The notes under the pieces are model-generated. The model was not told the origin of the DNA. It did not search any database and saw only the letters and a program-made list of their open reading frames with translations. From contig NZ_CP107913.1 of assembly GCF_036014115.1 (NCBI RefSeq), forward strand, positions 7,991,501-8,055,500: a stretch of 64,000 nucleotides of DNA, written 5' to 3'. Within the stretch, counting starts at the first letter, position 1, and every line of letters begins with the position of its first letter. This document shows positions 57,417 to 64,000 of this stretch, one piece after another. Position numbers and translations under genes: made by a program. Source of the DNA: Streptomyces sp. NBC_00448 (GTDB taxonomy: Bacteria; Actinomycetota; Actinomycetes; Streptomycetales; Streptomycetaceae).

Positions 57417-58343
57417 GTGGCTGACGATACGCGGACAGATGACAACGGAGAGACCGACGAAGGACGACCGGCGCAGCGGACGGCGACCGGCACAGTGACC
57501 GGCACGGCGACCGGCGGACCGGGCGGCGGACCGGGCCGGGTGCTCGCGCCGGCCACGGCCGGCTTCGGGTCGTACGCGGCGGTGGGGGACAGCTTCACGG
57601 AGGGCGTCGGCGACCCCGGGCCCGGCGAGGCGTTCGTGGGGTGGGCCGACCGGCTGGCGAAGCTGCTCGCCGAGCGCCGGGCCGGCGCGACCCCGCCCGG
57701 CGACTTCCGCTACGCCAACCTCGCGGTGCGCGGCCGGCTGCTGGACCGGATCATCGACGAGCAGGTGCCCCGGGCCGTCACGCTCGCGCCCGACCTGGTC
57801 ACCTTCTGCGCCGGCGGCAACGACATCCTGCGCCCGGGCAGCGACCCCGACGCGCTCGCCGAGCGGTTCGAGGGCGCGGTCGCGCAGTTGCGCGCGGTGG
57901 TCGGCACGGTGATGGTCTGCACCGGCTTCGACACCCGCGGGGTGCCGGTGCTCGGCCTGCTGCGCGGCAAGATCGCGACGTACAACGCCCATGTCCGCGC
58001 GGTCGCCGACCGCTACGGCTGCCCGGTGCTGGACCTGTGGTCGCTGGCGGCCATCCACGACCGGCGGGCCTGGAGCGACAACCGGCTGCACCTGTCGTCC
58101 GCCGGCCATGTCCGGGTGGCGCTGCGGGCCGCCCAGGTGCTCGGCCTGGAGCCGCCGACCGACCCCGACCTGCCCTGGCCGCCCGAGCCGCGCCGGCTGC
58201 CCGCGCAGGTCCGCCGGGACAACATCCACTGGGCCCGCGAGTACCTGGTGCCGTGGATCGGCCGCCGGCTGCGCGGGGCGTCCTCCGGCGACGGCGTGCT
58301 GCCCAAGCGGCCGGAGCTGCTGCCGCTGGAACCGCGCCGCTAG
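57417..58343 (+). CDS. SGNH/GDSL-type hydrolase
   Basis: A 308-residue protein with the four SGNH blocks: block I AVGDSFTEGVGDPG (nucleophile Ser, about 58), block II Gly in NLAVRGRLLD, block III FCAGGNDILRPG (about 126-137), and block V DNRLHLSSAGH (catalytic Asp and His, about 218-228). The first ~45 residues are Thr/Gly-rich and partly encoded by short ACCGGCA-type repeats; there is no signal peptide, so it is probably cytoplasmic. GAGGAG is placed for ATG 57407, which encodes only MVRRG and overlaps the GTG 57417 start, suggesting re-initiation. The substrate ester is unknown. Confidence 0.88.
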   Translation: MADDTRTDDNGETDEGRPAQRTATGTVTGTATGGPGGGPGRVLAPATAGFGSYAAVGDSFTEGVGDPGPGEAFVGWADRLAKLLAERRAGATPPGDFRYANLAVRGRLLDRIIDEQVPRAVTLAPDLVTFCAGGNDILRPGSDPDALAERFEGAVAQLRAVVGTVMVCTGFDTRGVPVLGLLRGKIATYNAHVRAVADRYGCPVLDLWSLAAIHDRRAWSDNRLHLSSAGHVRVALRAAQVLGLEPPTDPDLPWPPEPRRLPAQVRRDNIHWAREYLVPWIGRRLRGASSGDGVLPKRPELLPLEPRR

Positions 58344-58383
58344 GAACCGCGCGGCGGGGAGCCGCGTCGTCAGGGCTCGGCGG

Positions 58384-58440
58384 CCGGCCGGTGAACGTCG
58401 GTACGTCGGCCGAAACGTCGGCCGGTACGTCGGCGATACG
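58384..58440. repeat. short ACGTCGG direct repeats
   Basis: Five ACGTCGG-like copies with a period of about 12 bp lie between the SGNH gene and the end of the HATPase gene. The last one overlaps the stop codon of the minus-strand gene. Probably a slippage product. Confidence 0.7.
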
Positions 58441-58899
58441 TCAATGGGGCGCGCGGTGTGCGGCCAGTTCGGCCCACACCACACGCCCCATGCCATCCGC
58501 TGCGGGATCGGAACCCCAGGCTGCCGCCAGTACGCTCACCAGCAGCAGTCCTCGCCCGCCCTCTTCGTCGGCAGTGGCCGCACACGGCACCGGGTCCCCC
58601 TCGCCGCGCCCCTGATCGGTCACTTCGAGTCGCACCGCCGAGCCGACGTCATGCAGTGCGCACGTGATCTTCTCGCTGTCGGTGTGCCGGACCGCGTTGG
58701 TGAACAGTTCGGTCACCACCAGTCCCGCGTCGTCCCTCAGCTCGGCGTCCGCGCCCCACTCCCGGAGGCGGGCCCGTATCCGTGCGCGGGCGGCCGCCAC
58801 GGACGCGCTCAGCGCGGGCAGCCGGAAGACGTCCTGGTGCCCGGGGGCGCGGACGTCTGCCCGGCACTCGGGCCGGAGAGCGTGAGTTGAAAGGACCAC
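58441..58899 (-). CDS. RsbW-like ATP-binding (HATPase) protein
   Basis: A protein of about 152 residues starting at GTG 58899; a TTG at 58935 would add 12 residues. The HATPase motifs are the N box VVTELFTNAVRHTDSE (about 63-78), G1 EVTDQGRGEG (about 92-101) and G2 EEGGRGLLLVSVLAAAWG (about 112-129). These proteins form cassettes with XRE and DUF397 proteins in streptomycetes (abaA/whiJ-type loci), and here it is divergent from exactly that pair. It may be an anti-sigma-like kinase or a switch protein in that circuit; the direct partner is unproven. Confidence 0.85.
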   Translation of the reverse strand: MVLSTHALRPECRADVRAPGHQDVFRLPALSASVAAARARIRARLREWGADAELRDDAGLVVTELFTNAVRHTDSEKITCALHDVGSAVRLEVTDQGRGEGDPVPCAATADEEGGRGLLLVSVLAAAWGSDPAADGMGRVVWAELAAHRAPH

Positions 58900-58943
58900 C
58901 CCGTAACTATGAGGCCCGCGCTGGACACATGGCAAGGTCCGAA

Positions 58944-59010
58944 CTGTAAATTACAGAATCGACAGAACATGCTGTTCCTGGCGCTGACGTCATGACACAC
59001 TGCATGTCAG
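58944..59010. promoter_or_regulatory. AT-rich palindromes in the HATPase/XRE divergent promoter
   Basis: CTGTAAATTACAG (58944-58956) is a perfect 13-bp palindrome in a locally AT-rich stretch, and TGACGTCA plus TGACA-N7-TGTCA follow at 58985-59009. They lie between the divergent genes and are good candidates for binding by the adjacent XRE protein. Confidence 0.5.
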
Positions 59011-59026
59011 TCAAGGGAGTTGGAGG

Positions 59027-59902
59027 ATGAGGCACGTGATGGACCCCCGGCCGGGTGGTGCCCCGACGGTCCTGCGCATGGTGCTCGGAAAACGCCTCCA
59101 GGACCTCCGCGAGAAGGCCGGTCTCAGTTTCGAGCAGGCCGGCCGTGCCCTTGATGTGACCCACGCCACGATCCGGCGGATGGAAAAGGCCGAAGTCGGT
59201 CTGAAGATCCCGTATGTCGAGAAGCTGCTCACCACCTACGGCGTCACCACTCCCGACGAGATCGGCGGCTTCCTCGCGCTGTGCCGCGAAGCCAACCGGC
59301 CGGGCTGGTGGCACAACTTCCGCGACGTGCTGCCCGAGTGGTTCAGCGCCTTCGTCAGCCTCGAAGGCGAGGCGTCGGTCATCCGCGCCTACGAGCCCCA
59401 CTACGTCCCCGGACTGCTCCAGGTCCCCAGCTACGCCCAGGCCGTGCTGCGCGCCGGGCTGCCGAACGCCACCCCCGAGGAGATCGACCGGCTGGTCACG
59501 CTGCGGGTCGAGCGGCAGGCGCTGCTCAGCCGCGACGAGGCACCCCTGCTGTGGGTCGTGATGGACGAGACGGTGCTGCGCCGGCCGATCGGCGGCCGCG
59601 GCGTGATGCGCGAGCAACTGGGCGCCCTGATCGACGCCGCCGACCTGCCCAACGTGCGGCTGCAGGTGATCCCGTTCGCCGCGGGGCCGCACCCGGCCAT
59701 GTACGGGCCGTTCCACATCTTCCGGTTCCAGCTCAAGGAGATCCCGGACATCGCCTACACGGAGAGTCTGGTGGGCGGCGCCTACTTCGACGACCGCGAC
59801 GACGTGTCCACCTTCCTCGAAGCCCTCGACCGGATGTGCGCGCAGGCAGCGCCGGCACAGAGCACCAAAGCCATCCTCGATGGCATGCGCAAGGAGATCT
59901 GA
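59027..59902 (+). CDS. XRE family regulator with DUF5753 domain (WhiJ-like)
   Basis: A 291-residue protein. The N-terminal HTH (about 19-75) reads LGKRLQDLREKAGLSFEQAGRALDVTHATIRRMEKAEVG. The remainder is the DUF5753 domain, with WWHNFRDVLPEWFSAFVSLEGEA, YEPHYVPGLLQVPSYAQAVL and the C-terminal FRFQLKEIPDIAYTESLVGGAYF. ATG 59027 has AAGGGAG 7 bases upstream; ATG 59039 is an alternative. It is followed three bases later by the DUF397 gene and divergent from the HATPase gene. Such proteins control development or secondary metabolism, often counteracted by their DUF397 partner. Confidence 0.92.
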   Translation: MRHVMDPRPGGAPTVLRMVLGKRLQDLREKAGLSFEQAGRALDVTHATIRRMEKAEVGLKIPYVEKLLTTYGVTTPDEIGGFLALCREANRPGWWHNFRDVLPEWFSAFVSLEGEASVIRAYEPHYVPGLLQVPSYAQAVLRAGLPNATPEEIDRLVTLRVERQALLSRDEAPLLWVVMDETVLRRPIGGRGVMREQLGALIDAADLPNVRLQVIPFAAGPHPAMYGPFHIFRFQLKEIPDIAYTESLVGGAYFDDRDDVSTFLEALDRMCAQAAPAQSTKAILDGMRKEI

Positions 59903-59905
59903 ACC

Positions 59906-60157
59906 ATGGATCGCGTCACCAACGACACCATCTACAACGGAATGCCCGCCACGGAACTCGGCGCCGACGGCTGGCGAAAGCCGTGGAGCGGCGGCAACGG
60001 CGGCTCCTGCGTGGAGGCGAAGAGACTCAACGACGGCCGGGTGGCGCTGCGCCAGTCCACCGACCCCGAGGGCCCCGCGCTCATCTACACCAACCACGAG
60101 ATCACCACGTTCATCCTGGGCGCCAAGTCCGGCGACGCGGACTTCCTGCTCGGATGA
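59906..60157 (+). CDS. DUF397 domain protein
   Basis: An 83-residue protein with the DUF397 signature: GWRKPWSGGNGGSCVEAKRL (about 22-41), then RVALRQSTDPEGPALIYTNHEITTFILGAKSGDADFLLG. Small acidic proteins of this family act as partners or antagonists of the XRE/DUF5753 regulators encoded next to them. The gene begins three bases after the XRE stop, so the two are co-translated. It closes the regulatory cassette; a methyltransferase gene follows 67 bp later. Confidence 0.92.
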   Translation: MDRVTNDTIYNGMPATELGADGWRKPWSGGNGGSCVEAKRLNDGRVALRQSTDPEGPALIYTNHEITTFILGAKSGDADFLLG

Positions 60158-60224
60158 CCGGGCCCTGCCGCCGGCCCGGCCGGCCCCGACCCCTCGACCA
60201 GGCAACGACCAAGCGGAGGACCGC

Positions 60225-61019
60225 GTGACCGAGCAGGGCTTTCCCGCCGGCGAGATCGACACCAGCCGCCCGCATCCGGCTCGGATGTACGACTACTACC
60301 TCGGTGGCAAGGACAACTACGAGGTGGACCGGGAAGCCGCCGACCGCATCGTCGACGCGGCCCCCGAGGTGGTCGTGGGAGCCCGCGCGAACCGGGACTT
60401 CCTCCAGCGGGCGGTGAGCTTCCTCGCGGAGCGCGGGGTGCGCCAGTTCATCGACATCGGCACCGGCATACCCACCTCGCCGAACACCCACGAGATCGCC
60501 CACTCCGTCGCCCCCGACGCACGGATCGCCTACATCGACAACGATCCGATCGTCGCCACCCACGCCGGCGCCCGCCTGCTCGGCACCGGCAACACCGGCT
60601 TCTTCCTCGCCGACATGCGCGACCCGCAGACGATCCTGCGGCACCCCACCATCAGCGAGCTGATCGACTTCGACCAGCCGGTCGCGCTGATGCTGGTGTC
60701 GGTCCTGCACTTCGTCACCGACGAGGAGGACCCGCGCGGCATGGTGACCACGCTGGGCGAGGCGCTGCCGGACGGCAGCTACCTGGTGCTCTCGCACGCC
60801 ACCGCCGACTTCCACGCCGAGAAGGCCGGCGAGGTGACGGCGGTGTACAAGAACGCCACCGCCGTGCTCACCCCGCGCAGCCACGCCGGAGTGCTGGGGT
60901 TCTTCGACGGGTTCGACCTGGTCGAGCCCGGCCTGGTCCAGGTGAACCACTGGCAGCAGGAGGTGCCCGAGGACGAGCCGCCGGTCGGCGTCTACGGGGC
61001 CGTCGCCCGCAAGCGGTGA
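60225..61019 (+). CDS. SAM-dependent methyltransferase (DUF574 type)
   Basis: A 264-residue protein from GTG 60225 (GCGGAGGA upstream). The family signature DTSRPHPARMYDYYLGGKDNYEVDREAADRI (about 11-41) is that of the actinobacterial S-adenosyl methyltransferase family formerly DUF574. The SAM-binding strand is QFIDIGTGIPTSPNTHE (about 75-91) and the acidic loop is AYIDNDPIV (about 102-110). The substrate is unknown. Copies of this family frequently lie beside XRE/DUF397 pairs in streptomycetes, as here, which suggests a regulatory or housekeeping methylation of small molecules. Confidence 0.9.
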   Translation: MTEQGFPAGEIDTSRPHPARMYDYYLGGKDNYEVDREAADRIVDAAPEVVVGARANRDFLQRAVSFLAERGVRQFIDIGTGIPTSPNTHEIAHSVAPDARIAYIDNDPIVATHAGARLLGTGNTGFFLADMRDPQTILRHPTISELIDFDQPVALMLVSVLHFVTDEEDPRGMVTTLGEALPDGSYLVLSHATADFHAEKAGEVTAVYKNATAVLTPRSHAGVLGFFDGFDLVEPGLVQVNHWQQEVPEDEPPVGVYGAVARKR

Positions 61020-61206
61020 GTGACCGCGGCTGAGTACCGCCGCTCTCGAACAGGGGCCCTGCCGGGGCGCCCGGCCGGTGTCAGGGGAAGGACGCGCCCG
61101 GGACGCCGACCGACGGGGCCCCACACCTGCCCGCCCGCCGACCCGCACACCTGCCCGCGTGCGCGCCCGCCCGCCTGCCGGTCCGCGTCCGTCATGTCCG
61201 CCCGCG

Positions 61207-62235
61207 TCAGTGCGGCGTCTCGATCGAGACGGTCACGTCGTCCAGCGACGCGGCGAAGTCCGCGCCCAGCGCGCGGGACGGTGTCTGGAAGCCCGCGGCC
61301 AGATCGGGCAGCCGCTGCACGATCCGCAGCACCGCGTCGCTCGTGATCCGGTACGGGTTCGGGCCGGTCAGCGTGGCGGTCGCCTTGTTGCCCGCCGCGT
61401 CGGTCGCCTGCCCCCACACCTCGCTGCGGGTGCCGGCCAGCCGCCGCTCGCCCGGCCCCCGCACCACCAGCCCCACCGCACCCGAGACCGCGCGGCGCAG
61501 CGGCCCGAGCCGCACCGCACGGGAGGCGGCCACCACGGCCTGCGGCATCGCGGTGTAGGTGGTGATGTCGGGGATGCCCGTCGAGTGGTAGGCGGTGCTC
61601 ACGTCGCCCCACGGGATCGACACCACCGTGCGGGCGCCCGAGGGGAAGGCGGCGCGCACCTGGCGGGAGCCCAGCGGCACCGAACGGATCTCGCCACCGC
61701 TGCGGATACGGCCGCCGTCGGGCGCGCCCTCCACCAGGGTGCGGGCGGTGCCGGGGCTGGGGCCGCCGCCGAGCAGGAACGCCAGGTCGAGCTGGGTGGC
61801 GTCCGGCAGCCTGGCCGCGAGCAGCGCCGCCACGCAGTCGGTCGGCACCACGTCGAAGCCGGCGCCCGGCAGCAGGGTGATCCCGGCCGCCTCCGCGCGG
61901 GTGCCGAGCGCGCGCAGCGACTCGAACACGTCGATCTCGCCGGTGATGTCCAGGTAGGGCGTCCGCGTCTCCACGCACGCGTGCGCCATCGGCAGCGCGG
62001 TACGGGTGAACGGCCCCGCGCAGTGCGCCACCGCCGTCACGTCCTTCAGCCCGCGGCGGATGGCGGTCGGCTCGGAAAGGTCGAACACCCGGTGCTCCAG
62101 ACCGAGTTCGGCGGCGAACGGGACCAGCTTGGCGGCGTTGCGACCGGCCAGCACGGGGCGCTGGCCCTGCGCGACGGCACGGCGGGCGATCAGGCGACCG
62201 GTGTACCCGGTGGCCCCGTACAACAGCCAGGTCAT
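61207..62235 (-). CDS. saccharopine dehydrogenase-like NAD(P)-binding protein
   Basis: The 342-residue protein starts at ATG 62235. The Rossmann fold opens with WLLYGATGYTGRLIARRAVAQGQRPVLAGRN (glycine motif GATGYTG), followed by FDLSEPTAIRRGLKDVTAVAHCAGPF and ACVETRTPYLDITGEI. The family includes trans-acting enoyl reductases for phthiocerol-type lipids and orphan oxidoreductases. Residues ~200-330 lack recognised catalytic motifs. It is monocistronic, divergent from the DUF5302 gene. True saccharopine dehydrogenase activity is unlikely given the family's breadth. Confidence 0.85.
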   Translation of the reverse strand: MTWLLYGATGYTGRLIARRAVAQGQRPVLAGRNAAKLVPFAAELGLEHRVFDLSEPTAIRRGLKDVTAVAHCAGPFTRTALPMAHACVETRTPYLDITGEIDVFESLRALGTRAEAAGITLLPGAGFDVVPTDCVAALLAARLPDATQLDLAFLLGGGPSPGTARTLVEGAPDGGRIRSGGEIRSVPLGSRQVRAAFPSGARTVVSIPWGDVSTAYHSTGIPDITTYTAMPQAVVAASRAVRLGPLRRAVSGAVGLVVRGPGERRLAGTRSEVWGQATDAAGNKATATLTGPNPYRITSDAVLRIVQRLPDLAAGFQTPSRALGADFAASLDDVTVSIETPH

Positions 62236-62348
62236 GGAGTGTGATCCTTCCGCGGCGGTGCTACGAGAGCTGACCGGAACCGTACACGCGCGGTCCGTCA
62301 GGCCGCTATTCAGTAGGCGGGGGGCGGCCGACGTGCGAGGCTTGGGGC

Positions 62349-62624
62349 ATGACCGACGCAAAGCAGGCGGCCGACACGGCCGCCGACAGCAGTTCGCTGG
62401 ATGCGGAAGCGGCCGCACCGGCCGATTCCGCGGAACCGGAAGGGGAGAACCCGGCCGCACCCGCCGAGGACGACGTGAAGCGCAAGTTCCGTGAGGCGCT
62501 GGCACGCAAGCAGGGCGGGCGCGGCGGAGGCGGCACCGCGGGGACCGGACCGGACCAGTCCAAGGTCCACGGCGCCCACGGCCGCGCGGGCGGAGCACGC
62601 GAGTTCCGCCGCAAGTCGGGGTGA
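62349..62624 (+). CDS. DUF5302 family small protein
   Basis: A 91-residue protein, highly acidic in its first half (TDAKQAADTAADSSSLDAEAAAPADSAEPEGEN) and basic/Gly-rich in its second, with the family's conserved segment DDVKRKFREALARKQG (about 41-56) and the QSKVHGAHGRAG...REFRRKSG end (about 70-91). It is likely intrinsically disordered, apart from the short central helix. These proteins are widespread in actinomycetes and of unknown function. It lies 113 bp from the divergent oxidoreductase gene; a repeat-rich gap follows it. Confidence 0.85.
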   Translation: MTDAKQAADTAADSSSLDAEAAAPADSAEPEGENPAAPAEDDVKRKFREALARKQGGRGGGGTAGTGPDQSKVHGAHGRAGGAREFRRKSG

Positions 62625-62682
62625 CCTGACCCTCCGGGGTGCCCCTGTCCGCCGGTTGAGGGACCACCCGCCGGTGGGGGGT

Positions 62683-62825
62683 TCTCGCGCAGTTCCTCGC
62701 GCCCCTGAGTACGTGCGGCTGCTTCCGTGCGGAGGGAGCCGCACCAGACCAGGGGCGCTGGGGGCACTCCCCCTGGCTCCGCCGGGGGCACCCCCACCCA
62801 GGCGGAGCTCCGGGGGAGGACTGCG
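62683..62825. repeat. inverted copy of the streptomycete intergenic repeat plus hairpins
   Basis: Read on the minus strand, 62683-62708 matches the core of the 32 kb array (CAGGGGCGCGAGGAACTGCG). It is followed by a GTGCGGCT/AGCCGCAC hairpin (62713-62744) and a GGCTCCGCC/GGCGGAGCT stem-loop (about 62775-62810). It is non-coding, between the DUF5302 and peptidase genes. Confidence 0.7.
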
Positions 62826-62909
62826 CGCCCAGCAGGCCACCGGCCTGGTGGCCGGAATGCGACCGAAACCGTGACGGCGGGGGCCCGGGCGGCTGTATAG
62901 GGTCGGACG

Positions 62910-64000
62910 GTGACCATGAACCCGCTGCTGAGCCCGAGCCCGCTGCCCTACGGCCTGCCCGCATTCGCCGGGTTGGACGACGCCCACTACCTCCCGGCGT
63001 TCCAGCAGGCCATCGCGGAGCACACCGCCGAGGTCGAACGGATCGCGGCGGACCCCGAACCCCCCACCTTCGCCAACACGCTGGAGGCGATGGAGCGTTC
63101 GGGCGGACTGCTCGCACGGGTGGGCGCGGTCTACGGCAACCAGGCGTCCGCACACGTCACCGACGGCCTGCGGGAGATCGAGTCCGAGGTCAGCGCGATG
63201 ACGTCCGCGCACACCGACGAGGTGTACCTGAACGCGAAGCTCTACGCGCGGATCAAGGCGCTGTACGAGACACGCGACTCCCTCGGCCTGGACCCGGAGT
63301 CGCTGCGGCTGCTGGAGCGGTACCGTATCGCCTTCGTCCGTGCCGGGGCGGAGCTGTCGCAGGAGGGCCGGGAGCGGCTGCGCGCGCTGAACGCGCGGAT
63401 CGCGGCCGCGAGCACCGAGTTCGGCCAGAACGTGCTGGCCGCCAACAAGGACGGCGCCCTGGTGCTGGACGACCCCGCGCAACTGTCCGGCCTGTCGCCG
63501 GACGCGGTCGCGGCCGCCGCGGCGAACGCCCGCGAGCTGGGCCACGACGGCAAGTGGGTGCTGAGCCTGCGGAACTTCACCAACCAGCTCGAACTCGCCG
63601 TTCTCGACGACCGCGAGCTCCGGCGCCGCCTCCTGGCCGCCGCCATGGACCGCGCGCAGGACACCAACGGCCCGCTCGCGGTCACCCTGGCCACCCTGCG
63701 CGCCGAGCGGGCCGCACTGCTGGGCTACGACAGCCACGCCGCGTACACCGTCGCCGACACCACCGCCGGCAGCACCGAGGCCGTGACCGCCCTGCTGGAG
63801 CGCCTGGTGCCGCCCGCCGTGGCCAACGCCCGCCGCGAGGCCGACGCGCTCGCCGAGACCGCCGGCGGGCCGATCGAGGCGTGGGACTGGGCGTACTGGT
63901 CGGAGAAGGTCCGCAAGGAGCGTCACTCCATCGACCAGGCGGCGCTGCGCCCGTACCTCGAACTGGAGTCCGTGCTGCGCGACGGCGTCTTCCACGCCGC
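62910..64000 (+). CDS. M3 family metallopeptidase (peptidyl-dipeptidase Dcp/oligopeptidase A-like), N-terminal part
   Basis: The reading frame opens at GTG 62910 (ATG 62916 is an in-frame alternative) and runs off the window end without a stop, giving about 363 residues of an enzyme normally near 680. The visible part is the helical N-terminal half: LPAFAGLDDAHYLPAFQQAIAEHTAEVERI, PTFANTLEAMERSGGLL, FVRAGAELSQEGRERLRALNARIAAASTEFGQNVL and ERAALLGYDSHAAYTVADTTAGS. The zinc-binding HEFGH motif would lie beyond the window. It is a cytosolic oligopeptidase releasing dipeptides. Confidence 0.93.
   Translation, partial: MTMNPLLSPSPLPYGLPAFAGLDDAHYLPAFQQAIAEHTAEVERIAADPEPPTFANTLEAMERSGGLLARVGAVYGNQASAHVTDGLREIESEVSAMTSAHTDEVYLNAKLYARIKALYETRDSLGLDPESLRLLERYRIAFVRAGAELSQEGRERLRALNARIAAASTEFGQNVLAANKDGALVLDDPAQLSGLSPDAVAAAAANARELGHDGKWVLSLRNFTNQLELAVLDDRELRRRLLAAAMDRAQDTNGPLAVTLATLRAERAALLGYDSHAAYTVADTTAGSTEAVTALLERLVPPAVANARREADALAETAGGPIEAWDWAYWSEKVRKERHSIDQAALRPYLELESVLRDGVFHA

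Overview
This 64 kb window comes from a Streptomyces-type actinomycete chromosome. GC content is very high, third codon positions are G/C-rich, GTG starts are common, and many genes overlap by 1-4 bp (ATGA/GTGA). It also carries streptomycete-type markers: HATPase/XRE/DUF397 cassettes, a DUF574-type methyltransferase, DUF5302, a complete actinobacterial hopanoid operon, and the short GC-rich intergenic repeats common in Streptomyces.

Positions 1-4914 hold the end of a tightly coupled plus-strand unit: a phytanoyl-CoA-dioxygenase-like protein (5' end outside the window), a GT-A-like protein of unknown function, an ornithine-decarboxylase-type PLP enzyme, a GNAT acetyltransferase and an MFS exporter. 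It looks like a small specialised-metabolite pathway whose product I cannot name. A double-domain Lrp/AsnC regulator and a divergent DHA2-type exporter follow. Positions 8038-12309 hold two convergent genes that overlap at their 3' ends: a CDP-glycerol-glycerophosphotransferase-like protein and a STAND/TPR protein whose Walker A lysine is replaced. The initiator tRNA, with a clear promoter and terminator, lies at 13153.

Positions 13809-31100 are mostly metabolic: a tandem GNAT, a DUF1349 protein, a six-gene minus-strand acyl-CoA operon (TIGR03084-like protein, carboxylase beta, biotinylated carboxylase alpha, acyl-CoA dehydrogenase, crotonase, TetR), a HAD phosphatase, a decayed HATPase fragment, an ABC-F ATPase, an aldo/keto reductase with a divergent AraC regulator, a secreted sedolisin protease with a divergent TrmB regulator, and a DMT transporter. 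Positions 32032-32545 are a composite tandem repeat array next to a crotonase gene.

Positions 34243-56185 form one large isoprenoid and envelope block. It starts with idi, which has an 83-bp MITE-like inverted-repeat element just upstream, and a CDF metal transporter. Next come seven coupled genes (36394-43530): a CDP-alcohol phosphotransferase with an unusual CTG start, a nucleotidyltransferase, an sn-glycerol-1-phosphate-dehydrogenase-type enzyme, a second CDP-alcohol phosphotransferase, a GT2 glycosyltransferase, and a TagG/TagH-type ABC exporter. Together these look like a machine that activates an archaeal-type glycerol-1-phosphate (or similar polyol phosphate) and exports a phosphate-containing glycoconjugate or lipid. 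I know of no characterised pathway with this gene set, and it is my main candidate for an undescribed system. The hopanoid operon follows: hpnC, hpnD, a small coupled ORF, hpnE, polyprenyl synthetase, shc, hpnG, hpnH, dxs, hpnO. It supplies MEP-pathway precursor, makes squalene and hopene, and elaborates the hopanoid side chain. From memory the order resembles the S. coelicolor SCO6750-SCO6771 region, but ispG, expected between hpnH and dxs, is absent and a perfect 20-bp-arm hairpin sits there.

The right end (56300-64000) holds a tyrosine-phosphatase-like protein, an SGNH hydrolase, a HATPase/XRE/DUF397/methyltransferase regulatory cassette, a saccharopine-dehydrogenase-like protein, a DUF5302 protein, and the 5' part of an M3 metallopeptidase gene cut off by the window end. 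No CRISPR array, prophage or intact insertion sequence was seen.
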